Source: Drechmeria coniospora (taxonomy: Eukaryota; Ascomycota; Sordariomycetes; Hypocreales; Ophiocordycipitaceae). Taken from it: a DNA stretch of 64,000 nt. Under the pieces are notes generated by a model. It did not search any database. It saw only the letters and a program-made list of their open reading frames with translations, and was not told where the DNA came from. The stretch covers positions 5,529,157 through 5,593,156 of the forward strand of contig NC_054391.1 of assembly GCF_001625195.1 (NCBI RefSeq), written 5' to 3'. The translations under genes and the position numbers were made by a program. Below are positions 1 through 12,495 of the stretch, piece by piece. How positions within the stretch are numbered: position 1 is the first letter of the stretch; the number at the start of each line of letters is the position of its first letter.

Positions 1-2230
1 GCGTCGGACTGTGTGGCGAGCCAAACAACAAGGACGGCAGCGTGAAGAAGCGCGTAGGCATCCCTGCCATGGCAATGACATGCTTGGTCTGCGGGAAACC
101 TTTTTTTCCCTTCCTTGCCCCGGTATTACTGCAGCCTGTATGACTACAGCTAGGCGTGCGAATCGGTTGGAAGTGACTAGAATGAATATCAGGACATTAT
201 GCGAATGGCTCCATATTAGATGCCGGTTCAACACATGGGCGGGAACTAGGAGAACTACGGGTGGACCGAACGAGTTAGCGTCTCCGACCAAAGTGGTCCA
301 TGTTGGCAGTGGACGGGGATACTGAATATGGCCAAGCACTTAAATACTTACTTAAGTACGGAGTACAGTAAGTAAGTAATACACCCAAGTACTTAAGTAC
401 CTGTAATAATCGTTACCTAGCTAAGTACAACTACTCTGTACGGAGTACAAGTACAGCACTTACATGTATACTCTGGAGTGCAGGTACTTGCACAAAGACC
501 ACATGCAGGTGTACTTGTACGGGCTGTAGTACAGTACTCGCATGTATACTCCAGATTGTAGGTACAAAGACCACATGTACTTGTACGTGTCCGGGCTGTA
601 CGGAGTAATCCTCCGTACTTGCTTGCATGTTCTCTCCCATGCAAGTACACCCACATGTACTCCGCACAGCGCAGGTACCTCCTCCATGGGTAATAGAGTC
701 AGACGGATGGGGCGGATGCAAAAAAAAAGTTTGTCGGAGAAAAGCGAGGTTGGCATGAACGCTTGATTGCTTGATTGATTGCTTGCCTCATACGGCGCGG
801 TTATGCACTAGTTTAATTTCTCCGTACCATATTTGGTAGATTAGGCGCTCGCCTGAATCGCGTTTGGGTCCATCGGACAGCGACATCCGGTCGGAAGTAC
901 GGACTACAGTACTAGCACATCTACTGTAAGTACTGTAAGTACTCATGTAAGTAAGTAATAAACCTTGGCCAAGCCAAGTAGGTAATACCTAGGTATGATG
1001 GCATGTACTAGTATGCCCCTCCGTGTACAGTACTTGTAGGTGCAAGTAGGTGTACCTTTGTACGGAGTACTCCGTACTTGCAAGCACTATGATTGAAGGC
1101 TGCACAGAGTACATGCACATGTACACCTACACCTACGTACATGAACGGACAGTAATACAGTGCAGCTTCATACTGAACATGCATGCGTGAGCACGGATCC
1201 TGTTCTTGTCTTGCGGCCTGTTGGATGAGAGAAAGGGGCCTCTGCGCTTGCAGTGATTAGGAGAAGCTCCGGCGCACTGGGTGCAGACACCGATACATGT
1301 ACCGAGGAGAAAAGTAAGTGGTATACTGTACTTGTACTCCGTACAGTAGGTACATTGCCAAGTGCTCCGTCAATCCGGAGTATAAGTTAAGTACTTACAG
1401 TACGGAGTACTCACGCCTACAGTGTTGCATGTACACAGTACTGGTCATTGCAAGTCAGTACTTGCAACTACAAGTCCGCCGTACTCATTGACATAAGTAT
1501 TCACCTACCACGTACTATACACCTGCATACTTGCCAACAAGGACATACTTGGTACGTACACTCGTATGTACTTACTTGTATGCTACTCCGTACAGTAGGT
1601 ATAATTACTTACTTACTTGAACAAGCAAAAGTACGGAGTAATTGTACTAGTACTGCCTTACTGGAGTGCAGTGGGCTGAACTAGATTGGATCCCCGCGTC
1701 GCCTCTTCGCACCTCCATGAAATGTAATTGCATCCGTACTAGCATACAACTACAAGTAATCACTACTTACAACTACAGTAGGTGCAAGTACTTACTTCGT
1801 GCAGTAATTACTTTGCACACCTACATATAGCTGAAGGCACACATGATCCGCGGCGACGACGGCAGGTACAGACAAGTATTTTCTGCTCATGCACGGGCAC
1901 ACCTACTTACTGTACAGTACACGTACTTTCAGTACTTGCACGTACAAAACACCAAGCCTACTTACTAATGTAAGTACTTACACACAGCGATACAGAGCAC
2001 ATGCTGTGTACGGAGTACATGTAATTGGCTGTAGCGTGCATGCATGCAATGTGTGAGTATGCGTACGTTGTAATGCATGTACTTGCATGCATACTCGCAT
2101 GCCCAAATACACATGCCGCAAAACAGATCGAGCACGCGTACGCGTCCATCGGCGTATAATCTCCGCACCAGAACGGCAAACCAATGCACCAATCGAGCAT
2201 GCACCCACACACTCGCACGTACTTACAAGC
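1..2230. repeat. Gene-poor DNA made of GTAC-rich words
   Basis: No credible gene is visible. From about 320 the sequence is a mosaic of short words such as AAGTACTTA, GTACTCCGTAC and TACTTGTAC, with many exact inverted repeats. Short open frames exist on both strands but translate to Tyr/Thr/Cys/Val/Leu-rich strings created by the words themselves. Around 2030-2110 the words shift to TGCATGCA-type alternating purine-pyrimidine runs. Confidence 0.7.
1060..1077. promoter_or_regulatory. 18-base perfect palindrome with CGG-N6-CCG core
   Basis: GTACGGAGTACTCCGTAC reads the same on both strands. The inverted CGG triplets six bases apart match the site geometry known for some fungal Zn2Cys6 regulators (the Ppr1 spacing). 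It is not next to a recognisable gene, so regulatory function is only a possibility. It is the longest perfect example seen of a motif repeated in the window. Confidence 0.4.
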
Positions 2231-3380
2231 ATGTTTCACGTCGTGGATGCGAGTGCTGGAGCGGTGCCACGTCGTTCTGCCGTCGGCGGGGGGCGGGGGT
2301 TCGCCTGTCATGTTGACAAATTGCGTGCCAGTGGTTGCGGCATTCCGTGCCGGCTCTGGTGCTGCGCTCCCCATCTCGGCCCATCGCCATCCCCATGCCC
2401 CCTCCCTCGTGCCCCTGCCCCTCCCGGGCCTGCGCCGTCGTCGGCAAGTCCCGAATCGGCCTCGCCGCGCGAGAGAGCCTCGCCATGGCGGCAACGGGTG
2501 TGCAGGTGCATGCGCAGACCGACGACTTGCGCCGCGCGTGCCGGCGAGCACTCGTGCGCTTGCTCGCGGCCGCCGCACCGTGGATGGACGCTTGCTTCTC
2601 GACGCCCTCGAGCAGCGTCCGTCGTGCTCGCTGCGAGCAGGTGCGCGTCCGAGATGGTGCATCGAGTTTCGAGCGTGTGCGCTTGCGTGTCTTGGATCGA
2701 GCCACGTCTTGGGCCATCGTGCAGCCAACGTCGCCTCACCCATCCGCCGGCGGCCCTTGCTCGGCTTTGGCATTCCTCTCAAAGGGGTCATCTCGATGGG
2801 CCTCGACGTCGATTGGACGGGCGCCTCGCATTGCCTCATGCAACCTGGCTGGTCCCCGAATCACCGAATACGTGGGACTTGCTCCCTTGATTCGATCGGA
2901 CGCCTCCTTGCCGTGCTTGGACGCCGGCCGACGAGGCGGACCAGGTATTCGTGTTCGCATGCAAGTACGTACCGGCCAGCGGGTGCACGGCCATGCATCT
3001 TTGCCTCTCGTCCCTGCTGTCGCATCGTCGAGGAAAATGCCACCATCTGTGTTTTTTTCTGGGGGGGGGGGCCGCATTCCTTCGCATGCTAGCGCTCCAT
3101 GCTACGCTCGTCCTGACCGGCGATCCGCTGGCGGCACCCACTTCGCTGGCGGCCGTCCGTCTCATCGTTTCGTTTTTTCGTTTCCGTCTTCAACGTGCTG
3201 GGACGAAACACGGTCAGCACCTCGTCGCCGTATGTGCTCGTCCGGTGGCCCAGCCCGACCCTGCACCCATGCACGCACCCATGCAGGCGCGGAGCCGTCG
3301 TTGCTTGCTGATGGATGGGCGTCTCGTCCGCCCACACGGCCATCCACAAATGTGCACGTGAATGGATGCACGGAGGGTCG
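2231..3380. other. GC-rich block without GTAC words; no recognisable gene
   Basis: About 1.1 kb is clearly more GC-rich than the flanks and almost free of GTAC words. It is open in several frames on both strands (for example + 2335-3384, + 2184-3092 and - 2223-2717), which is what high GC alone produces. None of the translations shows a domain, a convincing start or splice sites. It could be an orphan gene, a relic, or a GC-rich regulatory/leader segment. Confidence 0.35.
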
Positions 3381-3520
3381 ATGATGATGGTGGTGGTGAT
3401 GATGATGATGATGAAGATGATGATGATGTGGTGGTGGTGGATGATGTGGTGGATGATGCGGTGGATGATGCGGTGGATGATGTGGTGGATGATGTGGTGG
3501 ATGATGTGGTGGATGATGTG
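3381..3520. repeat. GAT/GTG trinucleotide microsatellite with 12-base higher-order unit
   Basis: A GATGATGAT tract passes into a GTGGTGGTG tract and then into a 12-base unit, GATGATGTGGTG, repeated about six times with a few single-base variants (GATGATGCGGTG). It is purine-rich on the + strand. Translation gives Asp/Val, Met/Trp or His/Pro runs by frame, so it is not evidence of a gene. Confidence 0.9.
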
Positions 3521-5640
3521 CTGGCGATGAGGTGGGTGGTTGGCAAGGTATTTTCACACCCAAGTACTCCGCACTGTACGTGGACTCGTGCTGTACAGTA
3601 CCTACTGTAATTACGCACTACAGTATAAGAACTTGTAGTTGTAGGTTTACTACTCCGTCCACTGCATTGCTGTAGGCGTGAGTGACTACACCGTAGGTGC
3701 AAGTGTATTCGTACAGTATTTGCGTGCAAGTGTGCATGTACAAGTACGGTGTGTACTCCGTACTGGCAATGCGTCGGTGCATGCAAGTAAACCCGAGCAT
3801 GGTCGTGTCCAGCACACCATCCACCAGTGCCTGTACGCACACGCAACGAACGACCATTGGTACCTGGCACTTGTTTGCACACTGCCGCTAGTGCTTATAC
3901 GTCGGCGACCGCTATGCAATGCCAGCGAGCAAGACTTGTTGGCTCGCCTTGGCGGCTGCCAAGCACCATGTCGCCGCCAAGCTGCCGTTTGTTCCATGGA
4001 TCGAAGCGCTGGGCATGAGCATGTTTGTTCTAGGGTGCCCATGTCCATGTACGGGGCGGTACTTGCTGGCAGGAGCACGAACCATGCACATGCATGCACT
4101 CTACCCGTCCTCCCTCCGACGACACTTATGCGGCGAGCTTCCTGATGCTACCGTGCCGGTGTAGTCCCTGCTACCCACCGATCACATATCGCGAGGGACC
4201 TACGCCTGCTCTGCCGAACGGAGCACTGTACGGAGCACTTGCATGTACAGTACAGTAAGTGCTTGCAACTACAGTACTGTGCAGTAAGTACTCGCACCTA
4301 CTCGTACTTGGCACCTGCACCGCTTGCACCTCTGGTACCTGCGCAGTACGTACACGTAGCCGGGGGTACAAGGTAGGTACAACGATGCTTGGCTGCGGCA
4401 CATGATGCCTGCTTGTACTCCATCCTCGCCGTCAGTGTACATGCGCTCCGTTGCTTGTACTCGGCTTGTCGTCCATCCCTGCAGGCCTTGCGAGGTGCTC
4501 TTTCCCAAAACAGTCCACGTCCACATACGTAGGTGCGCAGCGTGTAGGTGTAAGTGTGCCGTAGGTGCAAGCCTGCCTGAAGGTACAGGCTAAAGTGGCA
4601 CTATAGTCGTGCACGCCATGTACTCGCTTTGGCGAGCAGATCCCTCAGCACACGACGAAAGACTCATTCCTCCGTCCATCAGGCCCATTCTCCCCCTCCC
4701 CGTCCTTCCGTCTTCCGGCCCAATCTCTCCTTCACGGATCCATCCGACTCTTTCCCGCCTTGCCTCTTCCTATCCTGACGAGCTGCCTTTTTTCTTTCTT
4801 CTCGAATATTGGCAAATTTGCCTGTCTCACAACGCGCTTGTCTCGTGATAGGCATCCCGAGACCCCGCGAATCCCCCCCCTCCACACCTACAGTACTCGA
4901 CTCGACGCAGCCTCGCGACGCAGCTACTCTGCACCCACCACCTACGCTCGACGCACCTCGCACCACGACACACGACGCACCGCACACGTGGGGAGAGGCT
5001 GATGAAGAAAACAGATCGTCTTGCCCTCCGCTCCTGTCGGCTCATCCCATCTTCCCTGCTCGTGGCTGCGTCCTTGCAAGGCCGAAAGTGACGCCGAACA
5101 GTGTCCAGCTGCCGTTTTTTACATTTACTCGTCGTACCCATACATACTCCTTCACCGCTCGACGCGGCAGCGTTGGCCATCGCCGCTTCGACACCTGCAC
5201 TGCACTGCACTGCACGCAACGGCGGCCAGCCCTCACTTACACGTCCGTTTAAAACATACTTGCACGCACACGAGTGCTGTACGCTGCTCGAGCTCGAATA
5301 CTGCTGCCCAACTGCCGAAGCATACGACCAATCAGCCATCGACGTAGCCTTGCTCGACTGCATGCGCCTTCTGCCTCGTCGACCTTTCTTCCCTCGCCAC
5401 CGCTCCTAGACGCCTCGACCGACAGTCTCCTGCTTCCTTTCGTTCCTCGCGGCCGACGGGCGTGCCCAAGCATTCTCGCCACCCTCCTCTCGTTCCCTCG
5501 ACCTACCCTCGTCGCACATCGGAGTATACCGTGGCGGCCATCGATCTCGTTCGGTACCTGCGGCGACACCCCCCCTCCTCCCCGTCCGGGGAAGCTGAAG
5601 AGAGTGTGACGCGGCGAGTGGCCGCCGCAGCCGTCGAGAC
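3521..5640. other. Intergenic DNA and pyrimidine-rich leader of the TBC gene
   Basis: From 3550 to about 4620 this is GTAC-word DNA. From about 4660 the + strand becomes C/T-rich with few words, typical of a fungal promoter or 5' untranslated leader, and it runs into the TBC-domain gene. Short open frames here look like noise. The real transcription start cannot be placed by eye. Confidence 0.5.
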
Positions 5641-8634
5641 ATGCTGCCGATGAGGTTTGCCTCGGTTCGGCAAAAGAGCCGGCCGGCCCTGAGCAGGCCA
5701 TCCTTCCTGGACGACCCAGGTCTCGTTGCCGTGCGATACGAGAACACGAAGCAAGCAGAGCCACCCATCCCGCTGCCGCCACCTCGCTCGCCGCTTCGCA
5801 TTCCGAGCGAGGCCAGCTCTTCGAGGTCCATCAGCACGACGACGACGACGACGCACACGCCCTCGTCGCCCATTTCTTCGCCCTGCAGCAGCCCCGTCGT
5901 CGTCGCGCCGCCGCCGAGCCATCTGCCCTTCGCCGCCGCGCCGCCCACGGAGCAGCATCCGGCCCTCCGAAGGCCACCCTTGGCGGCAACGGCGCGTGCC
6001 GTCGAGGACGGGAAGCGAGACTCGGGCCACGCACGCACCTCGACGTCGACGGCCACCATCGACGAGGCCTGCGAGGAGTTTGGCGTCGAGCATGACGAGA
6101 AAGCCCGCGCCGAGCTGGCAGCCTTGGTGGCATCGGCCGCCGCCGCCGCGCGGGGAGGCCAGGAGCAACACGTCGAGCATCCGTCGCCGGCAGGCCAGGC
6201 CAAGCATCGTCCTGCTGCTGCCGGCGAGCCTCGGGCGGCGGAAGCGGCCGGAGCGCCGCCGACGACCTCTGCCGTGGCCGCCACGGCGCCTTCCACGCCG
6301 TCGCCCTCGTGCAGGGAGATGCCACGCTTTCCCTCGTCCGAGCCGAGGGCCGTCCTCGACGCCCATTATTTTTCTTCGCCCGCGCCCACGGAGAGCGTGC
6401 GGGCGCGAGTTCGACGAAGCGAGGAAGCGCCAACCACCCCACGGACGGTAGCGCCGATGCCGATGCAACCTCAGCCCTTGCTGCGGGGCTCTGCGCCACC
6501 CGTCTCCTCTCGCCGGCAGCCACAAGCACGACAACCTTCGCCCAACGGCCCCCGATCCGATCCCTCGACACCGCCCAAAACGCCCAGCTTTTCGTCGTTC
6601 GAGGCCGACGACGACGCCGACGGCCAGTTCTCGCCCCTCGTCATCTCCATCCCCACCGACACCCTCATCGATCATGAGTTCATGGCCGGCTTCTCCTTCT
6701 CAAAACGCGGTAGCATCATTTTCCGAGGGCAGCGCGCCATGGCTGCCGACGGCGCGGCCTCGCCGAGCCCTGGCTCGCTCGACGACGACGCCCCGCCGCC
6801 CCGGGTCAAGGTGTCTCCGAGCGATGTGAGCGCCGCCGCCGCGCCGCCGCCCGACATCCGCCTCCTCTCCGCCGACGTCGAGAAGGAGTCGCAAAAGGTC
6901 AGGTCGCTCTACCAAGCCGGCGACGCCCTCCACTGGGAGGACGGCGCGAGGCATTCGTTCTGCGAGCGCCTGGAGCCGACGCCCGAGATGCCGACCGAGG
7001 AGTCTACCGATGGCCCGTACGTATTCCCCTCCTGCCCCCTGCCCCGTTGCCGAGCGCGCCTTGCTGACCCGCCGTCGCGCGCCAGGCCGTCGACGCATCA
7101 TCTCGCCTCGGGCTTCCCCTCGTCGCCCTCTGCAGGCTCCTCGCTCCTGCAGCAGCGCGGCTCGAAACGGGACAGCGAGCTGGCCGGGGGCATTGAGGAC
7201 TGGGAGGACGTCGACGGCGCCGACGTCGACCGCTACGGCTTCATCAACCCCTCGACGCCGCGCATCGGCCCCCCGACGGAGCTCAAGTCGGCCCAGCACT
7301 CCCCGAGGCGGCGAGCCATGCTCCAGAAGAGGGACCCCATGGGCTTCTCCTCCCACCTCGGCGGCGGCCGCTTGCCGAGCCGCAAGGTGTCGGCCCGCTC
7401 GCTGAACACGCAAAACTCGGAAATGTCGGTGGCCTCGCGGCGCTCGTCGCGCTCCGTCATCCGCCAGGCCGGCAACCTGCTGCCCCACAACCGCAACAGG
7501 CGCTGGATGGACGAGGCCGGGGACATGCTGACGGTGTCGCCGAACCTGCAGGACGCCGTCGAGGAGGCGCAGGTGGGCAAGCTCTCCGAGGCACTGAAGC
7601 GCAAGGAGTGGGAGCGGTCCGAGAAGTGGCACAAGATGGCCAAGGTGGTCCGGAGCCCCGTCCAGGGCCACGGCATGGGCTTCGAGTTCGACGTCAGGAG
7701 CCCGAAGCTGATCGAGCGGACGTGGAAGGGCATCCCCGACCGGTGGCGCGCCGCCGCCTGGTGGTCCTTCCTCGCCACGTCGGCGCGCGAGCACGAGGGC
7801 TCGCCCTCGGCCGAGGAGATCATGGGCAGCTTCCATCGCCTGCAGCAGACGAGCTCCCCCGACGACGTGCAGATCGACCTCGACGTGCCCCGCACCATCA
7901 ACCGGCACATCATGTTCCGCCGGAGGTACCGCGGCGGCCAGCGCCTGCTCTTCCGCGTCCTCCACGCCCTCTCCATCTACTTTCCCGAGACGGGCTACGT
8001 CCAGGGCATGGCGTCGCTCGCGGCGACGCTGCTCTGCTACTTTGACGAGGACAAGTGCTTCGTCATGCTCGTCTGGATGTGGCGCTTCCGCGGCCTCGAC
8101 CGGCTCTACCGCCCCGGCTTCGACGGTCTGATGGCGGCCCTGCGGGAGTTTGAGACGCATTGGCTCGACAAGGACGTGGCAAGCAACCTGGTGAGTGGTC
8201 CGACGGACGCCTGGCGTCGGCCGACGAAACGGATGGATGGCTGACCATGGAGCGAGCAGGCCGATCTTTGCGTCGACCCGACGGCCTACGGCACGCGCTG
8301 GTACCTGACGCTCTTCAACCTCTCGATCCCCTTCCCCGCGCAGCTGCGCGTCTGGGACGTCTTCCTCCTGCTCGGCGTGGACGGCCAGCAGCCGAGCGCG
8401 GCCGGGGCGACGGACGAGGGCAAGGTCGTCGGGGCCGAGGCGCCCACGGGCCTCGACGTGCTGCACGCCACGAGCGCCGCCCTCGTCCAGGCCCTCCGCG
8501 AGGTGCTCGTCGACTCGGACTTTGAGAACGCCATGAAGGCGCTGACGTCGTGGATACCCGTCAAGGACGAGGACCTTCTCATGAAGGTGACCAAGGCCGA
8601 GTGGAAGACACACCAGAGCCGGAGGAAGACGTAG
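5641..8634 (+). CDS. TBC-domain Rab GTPase-activating protein
   Basis: Predicted GAP that speeds GTP hydrolysis by a Rab-type GTPase in membrane traffic. Coding is 5641-8190 joined to 8260-8634; the 69-base intron has donor GTGAGT and acceptor GCAG. A second intron, 7017-7085 (GTACGT donor, TGCTGAC branch, GCCAG acceptor), is also 69 bases and does not break the frame. If it is removed the protein has 951 residues, otherwise 974. The first ~600 residues are Ser/Pro/Ala-rich and look disordered. The TBC domain begins near residue 690 at WKGIPDRWR. Both catalytic fingers are present: IDLDVPRT (Arg about 728 in the spliced form) and YVQGM (Gln about 765). The domain continues across the intron into DPTAYGTRWYLTLF, and the C-terminus is basic. 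The Rab partner cannot be told. An upstream first exon cannot be excluded; the start used is the first ATG of the open frame. Confidence 0.9.
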
Positions 8635-11600
8635 AGGGCTTGCCTGGCATTTTGGTCCCTGACGAGCCGCCGGCGAGGGCCAAGATCCTCGTCCCATCGT
8701 TGACGGTGCCTTTCGAAGAGCGACGGCGGGATGGAGATTCGTCCGCCCCCGCACGCCAACCACCCTTCACTCCTAGCCTCCACACTCCTCTGCTCGAAGC
8801 GACGCACTAGATAGATACCCATTTTTCTCCATCCGCCAGTCCGGCACTTGTCATTTTCTTTGTTGATGGACGGCGGGATGAATTCGTCGGCCATCCATCG
8901 CGCATGATTCTACCGCGCGACACGCGCGCGGAGTGGACTGGCGGCGATGACGAGGCTCGTCGAAGAGTAGATGAACAAATAATACATAATAGCGGCTAGC
9001 TCCGATTCAAACATCAGGCGAGCCGCCGTGGATGGCATCATGGTCGGAAGCGACGGGACAGGAGCACGTTGTCGTCGAGGCGCGCCATGTCGTCGACAGA
9101 AAACTGCATGCGCACGAAGGCGACGGCGCGTGGAGCCCTAGGCCCGTCGTCCCGGCCTTGTCCGTGGAGTCCCTCGGCGTGCTGGTTACTTTGCCTTGAC
9201 CTCGGACGGCCCGTATCACGTCGGCCAGCCGCGTGAGACCAGGGTGGGATCGGCAGAGGAACGGACGGCAGTTGGACTCGGGTACGCACGGCCGGCGCAG
9301 CTCGCACCACGGCACATTCGAAGCACACGGACGCGGACACGGACACGCGGGCATGACAGGTGGGGTGAGGCGAGGTGAAGCGGTCATTGCCGGTCACGGA
9401 GCGACCCCAGAGCGACACGAGGTTTTCGCCCTTGTGCGAGGGCACTTGTTGCTTCCTTGGGCCCTGGCAAGCGCGCCCTCTCGAGCCAGCTATCCATCCA
9501 AGCGTTCGACAGGCGGACAGCCTGCGGCGTGCCAGTGCTTTGCGCCTTCAGTTGCGACGGAATCTGCCGACGTGGTCCTTCCCGCCCCCTTCCCATCTAT
9601 TCTCATCTCGCTCTCGAGGGCGAAGGGGAAGGGAAGGGTTCGATGGAGACAGCCACAGCCAACGGCGCACGCCCAAGTTTCGCTTCTCGTTGGCTTGCCT
9701 GCGTGTCGTGTCTGTAAGAACCTTGCACGGAGTGCTCCGGAGTACTCCGTACGGTACTCCGTGTAGTTGTACTCGTGCATGTACATCTAGGGGTACGGAG
9801 AAAGGATTACTGGCGGGACTGTACAGAGTACGCAGTGCAAGCACAGACAACTAAGAACATTTACTTACTGTATTGCCGGTACACCCTGGCGCCCCGGCTG
9901 GCCGACAGGATGCTTTCGCGCCCTAGCGGGGAGCGAGGTATTGAAGGGGGAGAGTCCGGCGTTTTAGACCAGCGGACACTATATTAAGCAATAAACATGT
10001 TTTTAAACATCCCGGCACGCCCCGTGGCGCAACGCCAATCAGGAACCCCGCCCGGCCCCGCTCCTCCTTGTCGTCAGCCGAGGCCGAAAGCGGGTGAAGA
10101 ATCAGGAACAGGACCAGTCCATCGGAAGACACAAGGTTCCATGTTGAAACAAAACAAACGGCCCGCCAGTCGTCTCACCGGTCCTTGTCCATCACGTACA
10201 CACTCTGCATCCGCATGCACAGGTACAGTGCGTGGCTAGGTGGACAACGGTCATCGACTCGTGCCGGTACCTGTACATGGTTCTCACTGCCGTACCTGTA
10301 CACGGGCTATCACTGCCGTACCTGTACATGGCCATCACTGTAGTACAGTACCTGGTTTTCAAGGTCGTTCATGTACATCACTATCAGCTGCAGTACAAGT
10401 ACAATACGATTAACCGTAGTACAAGCACATCACCGTCACTGTCGTTCATGCACATCATTGCCAACCGCACACCCTGGTACATGTACATCATCTTCACCGT
10501 GCCATCTACCAGAACAGGCAAGCTGACGGAAAGGCCTAATTGGTACCATGACAGATCACCCGACGTCCTGCTGCCACATCCATCAGATCAGCAAGCCTGC
10601 ATGTGAGCCTGCACGTGAGACTGCTGGCTGCATACTCGTACGACACACATGTGATGGCGATGGCCTGAAGGCCCTTGACGACCGCCATCACACCATCGTG
10701 CGAGGGAGGTGATGACGCGCAGCGTCACTCGCCGCTTGGGCCATGCCAACAATCACTCCCGCATTCGTCTGTTCGCACGAAAGCACGAGTCGTCGTTGAC
10801 AGATACGGCGTCCCGTAGACGTACTACACTGCACCGATGGGCAGGGTGTTGTGAGCGTACCTGTACATGTACGATGCTCTGCTGTACTTACTGCAAGTAC
10901 AGTACGCACACGGCACTTGGATGTACATGCCCTCTGTGCTTTGTAACCAATTCTGCAGTATTACTCCGTACCTACCAACAAGTACTCGCACGTGTTCGAA
11001 ACCTTCCTAGTATTATTGCGTGTAAGTACTTACATGTACTTACTTGCTTGTGCTCCGTACAAGTACAACTACCTAGCCAACTCCTAGGAAAAAGGTCACG
11101 ACATCGGCAGACCCCGGTCCCAGGCCTCGAGAAGCCCCCTGCAAATGCGATATTGCAGGACCGTCTCGAACCCCCTCCCCGCAACCGCCTCCATAACTTT
11201 ACCGGTCTTGTCTTGTCTTGCACGGTACTCGCACGTACCATGCAGCATCTGCACGAGTTCGAGACGGAAGGAATACTGTACCGATCCATGCACTCGCAAG
11301 GCACAGATGGGTAAGCACTTCCAAGAAGATCGATGTACGGGTGCTCCGTGCATGCGCAAGTAGCTGTACATGCGCACGTGAGACAAGACACACGACAATT
11401 GCCAGGCATGTTTCCGTACTCGGTACTCCGTATTCCGCAAGTGCAAATGCAATACGTACCGGTACATACTCCGTACAACTGCTGTACTTACATGTAAGTA
11501 CTTACACTCCTCGCCCACTTCCCGTCCAACCTCGTTTCTTCGCCCCTCGTCCCATTCTGAACCTTCTGTGGGGCCTTCAAACCTTGGCTCGTCTCCATCC

Positions 11601-12495
11601 CTGTTTTACCTGCCAATGCCGAAACTACTTGCCTGCATCTTGTCGTCTCCCCGACCGTCAGAGTGGGCGCCAACTAATACTTGACATGGGCGCGAATCCC
11701 TACACGCCATCCTCGTTTCATCGCCCATGCCCTCTCCGTTCCGTTCATCTCATCCCACGCTGCCTACGGAGTACTCGCACTTGGGTACTTTCTGGACGTG
11801 TGACCGACGAATGCATCCCCGCTCCCCGACGCCCAAGGCTGCCACCTTTCCGCCTTGTCCTCCCCCCGGCTCCATCAGGTACTAACGGCCCAGGGGTGGG
11901 GGAGGGGGGGGGGGGCTTGTCTCAAGTCCTTGAATTCTGCCTCGACGGCTTCCATGCTGTTTCTGCTTATCCATATCCGCATCGTCGTGCAAGCGTCCAT
12001 CGACATGCGCAATCTTCACGTACCGGCCAGTCACTTCGAGCTGCTCGGTGCGAGCGCCGTCCCGGCTTCGCGTCCACCTCGCCGGCGCGCCACGTTCCCA
12101 CCATCGAGCTCGATGCCGTACGCGTGCGCCTGGATGCCAGGGGAAATTCCCGAGAAGCCTCGGGGGAGGGTGGGCTTCGAGTTGCCACGCGGCGGAGGCA
12201 GAGGCCCGATCCAATGTTTTCTGTATATCTAGTCCAATCTCTGCCTCCTTCGCCGAACGCGGGGTCCGAACATGCCCACAACCAAAATGGCACAATAAAG
12301 GTGGGGAGGGAAGGGGGATGCAGGGTTGGCGTCCGGCACGTCCAAGTGCTCGTGCCCGCTTCGTGAAGAACAATGAGACGGTTCCGCGGTCCTCCACGCG
12401 CAGAGGCTGGGGAACCATGTTTCGTCGCCTCGCCACGTCGTCGAGTTCGTGGTTGGGCGTTGCACGTGAAACCCGCATCATCATCAGGGTGCCCA
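8635..12495. other. Gene-poor interval
   Basis: This stretch holds 3' flank of the TBC gene, GTAC-word patches (about 9720-9860, 10220-11060 and 11220-11500), and a C/T-rich stretch at 11510-11880 that resembles a promoter but leads to no recognised gene. A short coding-like end exists on the minus strand at 9038-9160 (see findings). Poly-G runs lie near 11900. No complete gene can be supported. Confidence 0.5.
10263..10339. repeat. Three tandem copies of a 26-base unit
   Basis: Copies begin at 10263, 10289 and 10315 (the last is 25 bases). The core is CCGTACCTGTACA followed by a variable middle and ending ATCACT or CTCACT. The copies differ by several substitutions, so this is a decayed minisatellite built on the local GTAC vocabulary. 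Confidence 0.8.

Noticed and set aside
1..2230. Decayed transposon as the source of the word DNA
   Set aside because: No terminal inverted repeats at element scale, no target-site duplications and no transposase or reverse-transcriptase remnants were seen; the copies do not align as one repeat.
6700..8763. Minus-strand open frame of 687 codons opposite the TBC gene
   Set aside because: It mirrors the GC-rich coding sequence on the other strand, is Arg/Ala/Gly/His-rich and has no domain, while the + strand carries clear TBC motifs.
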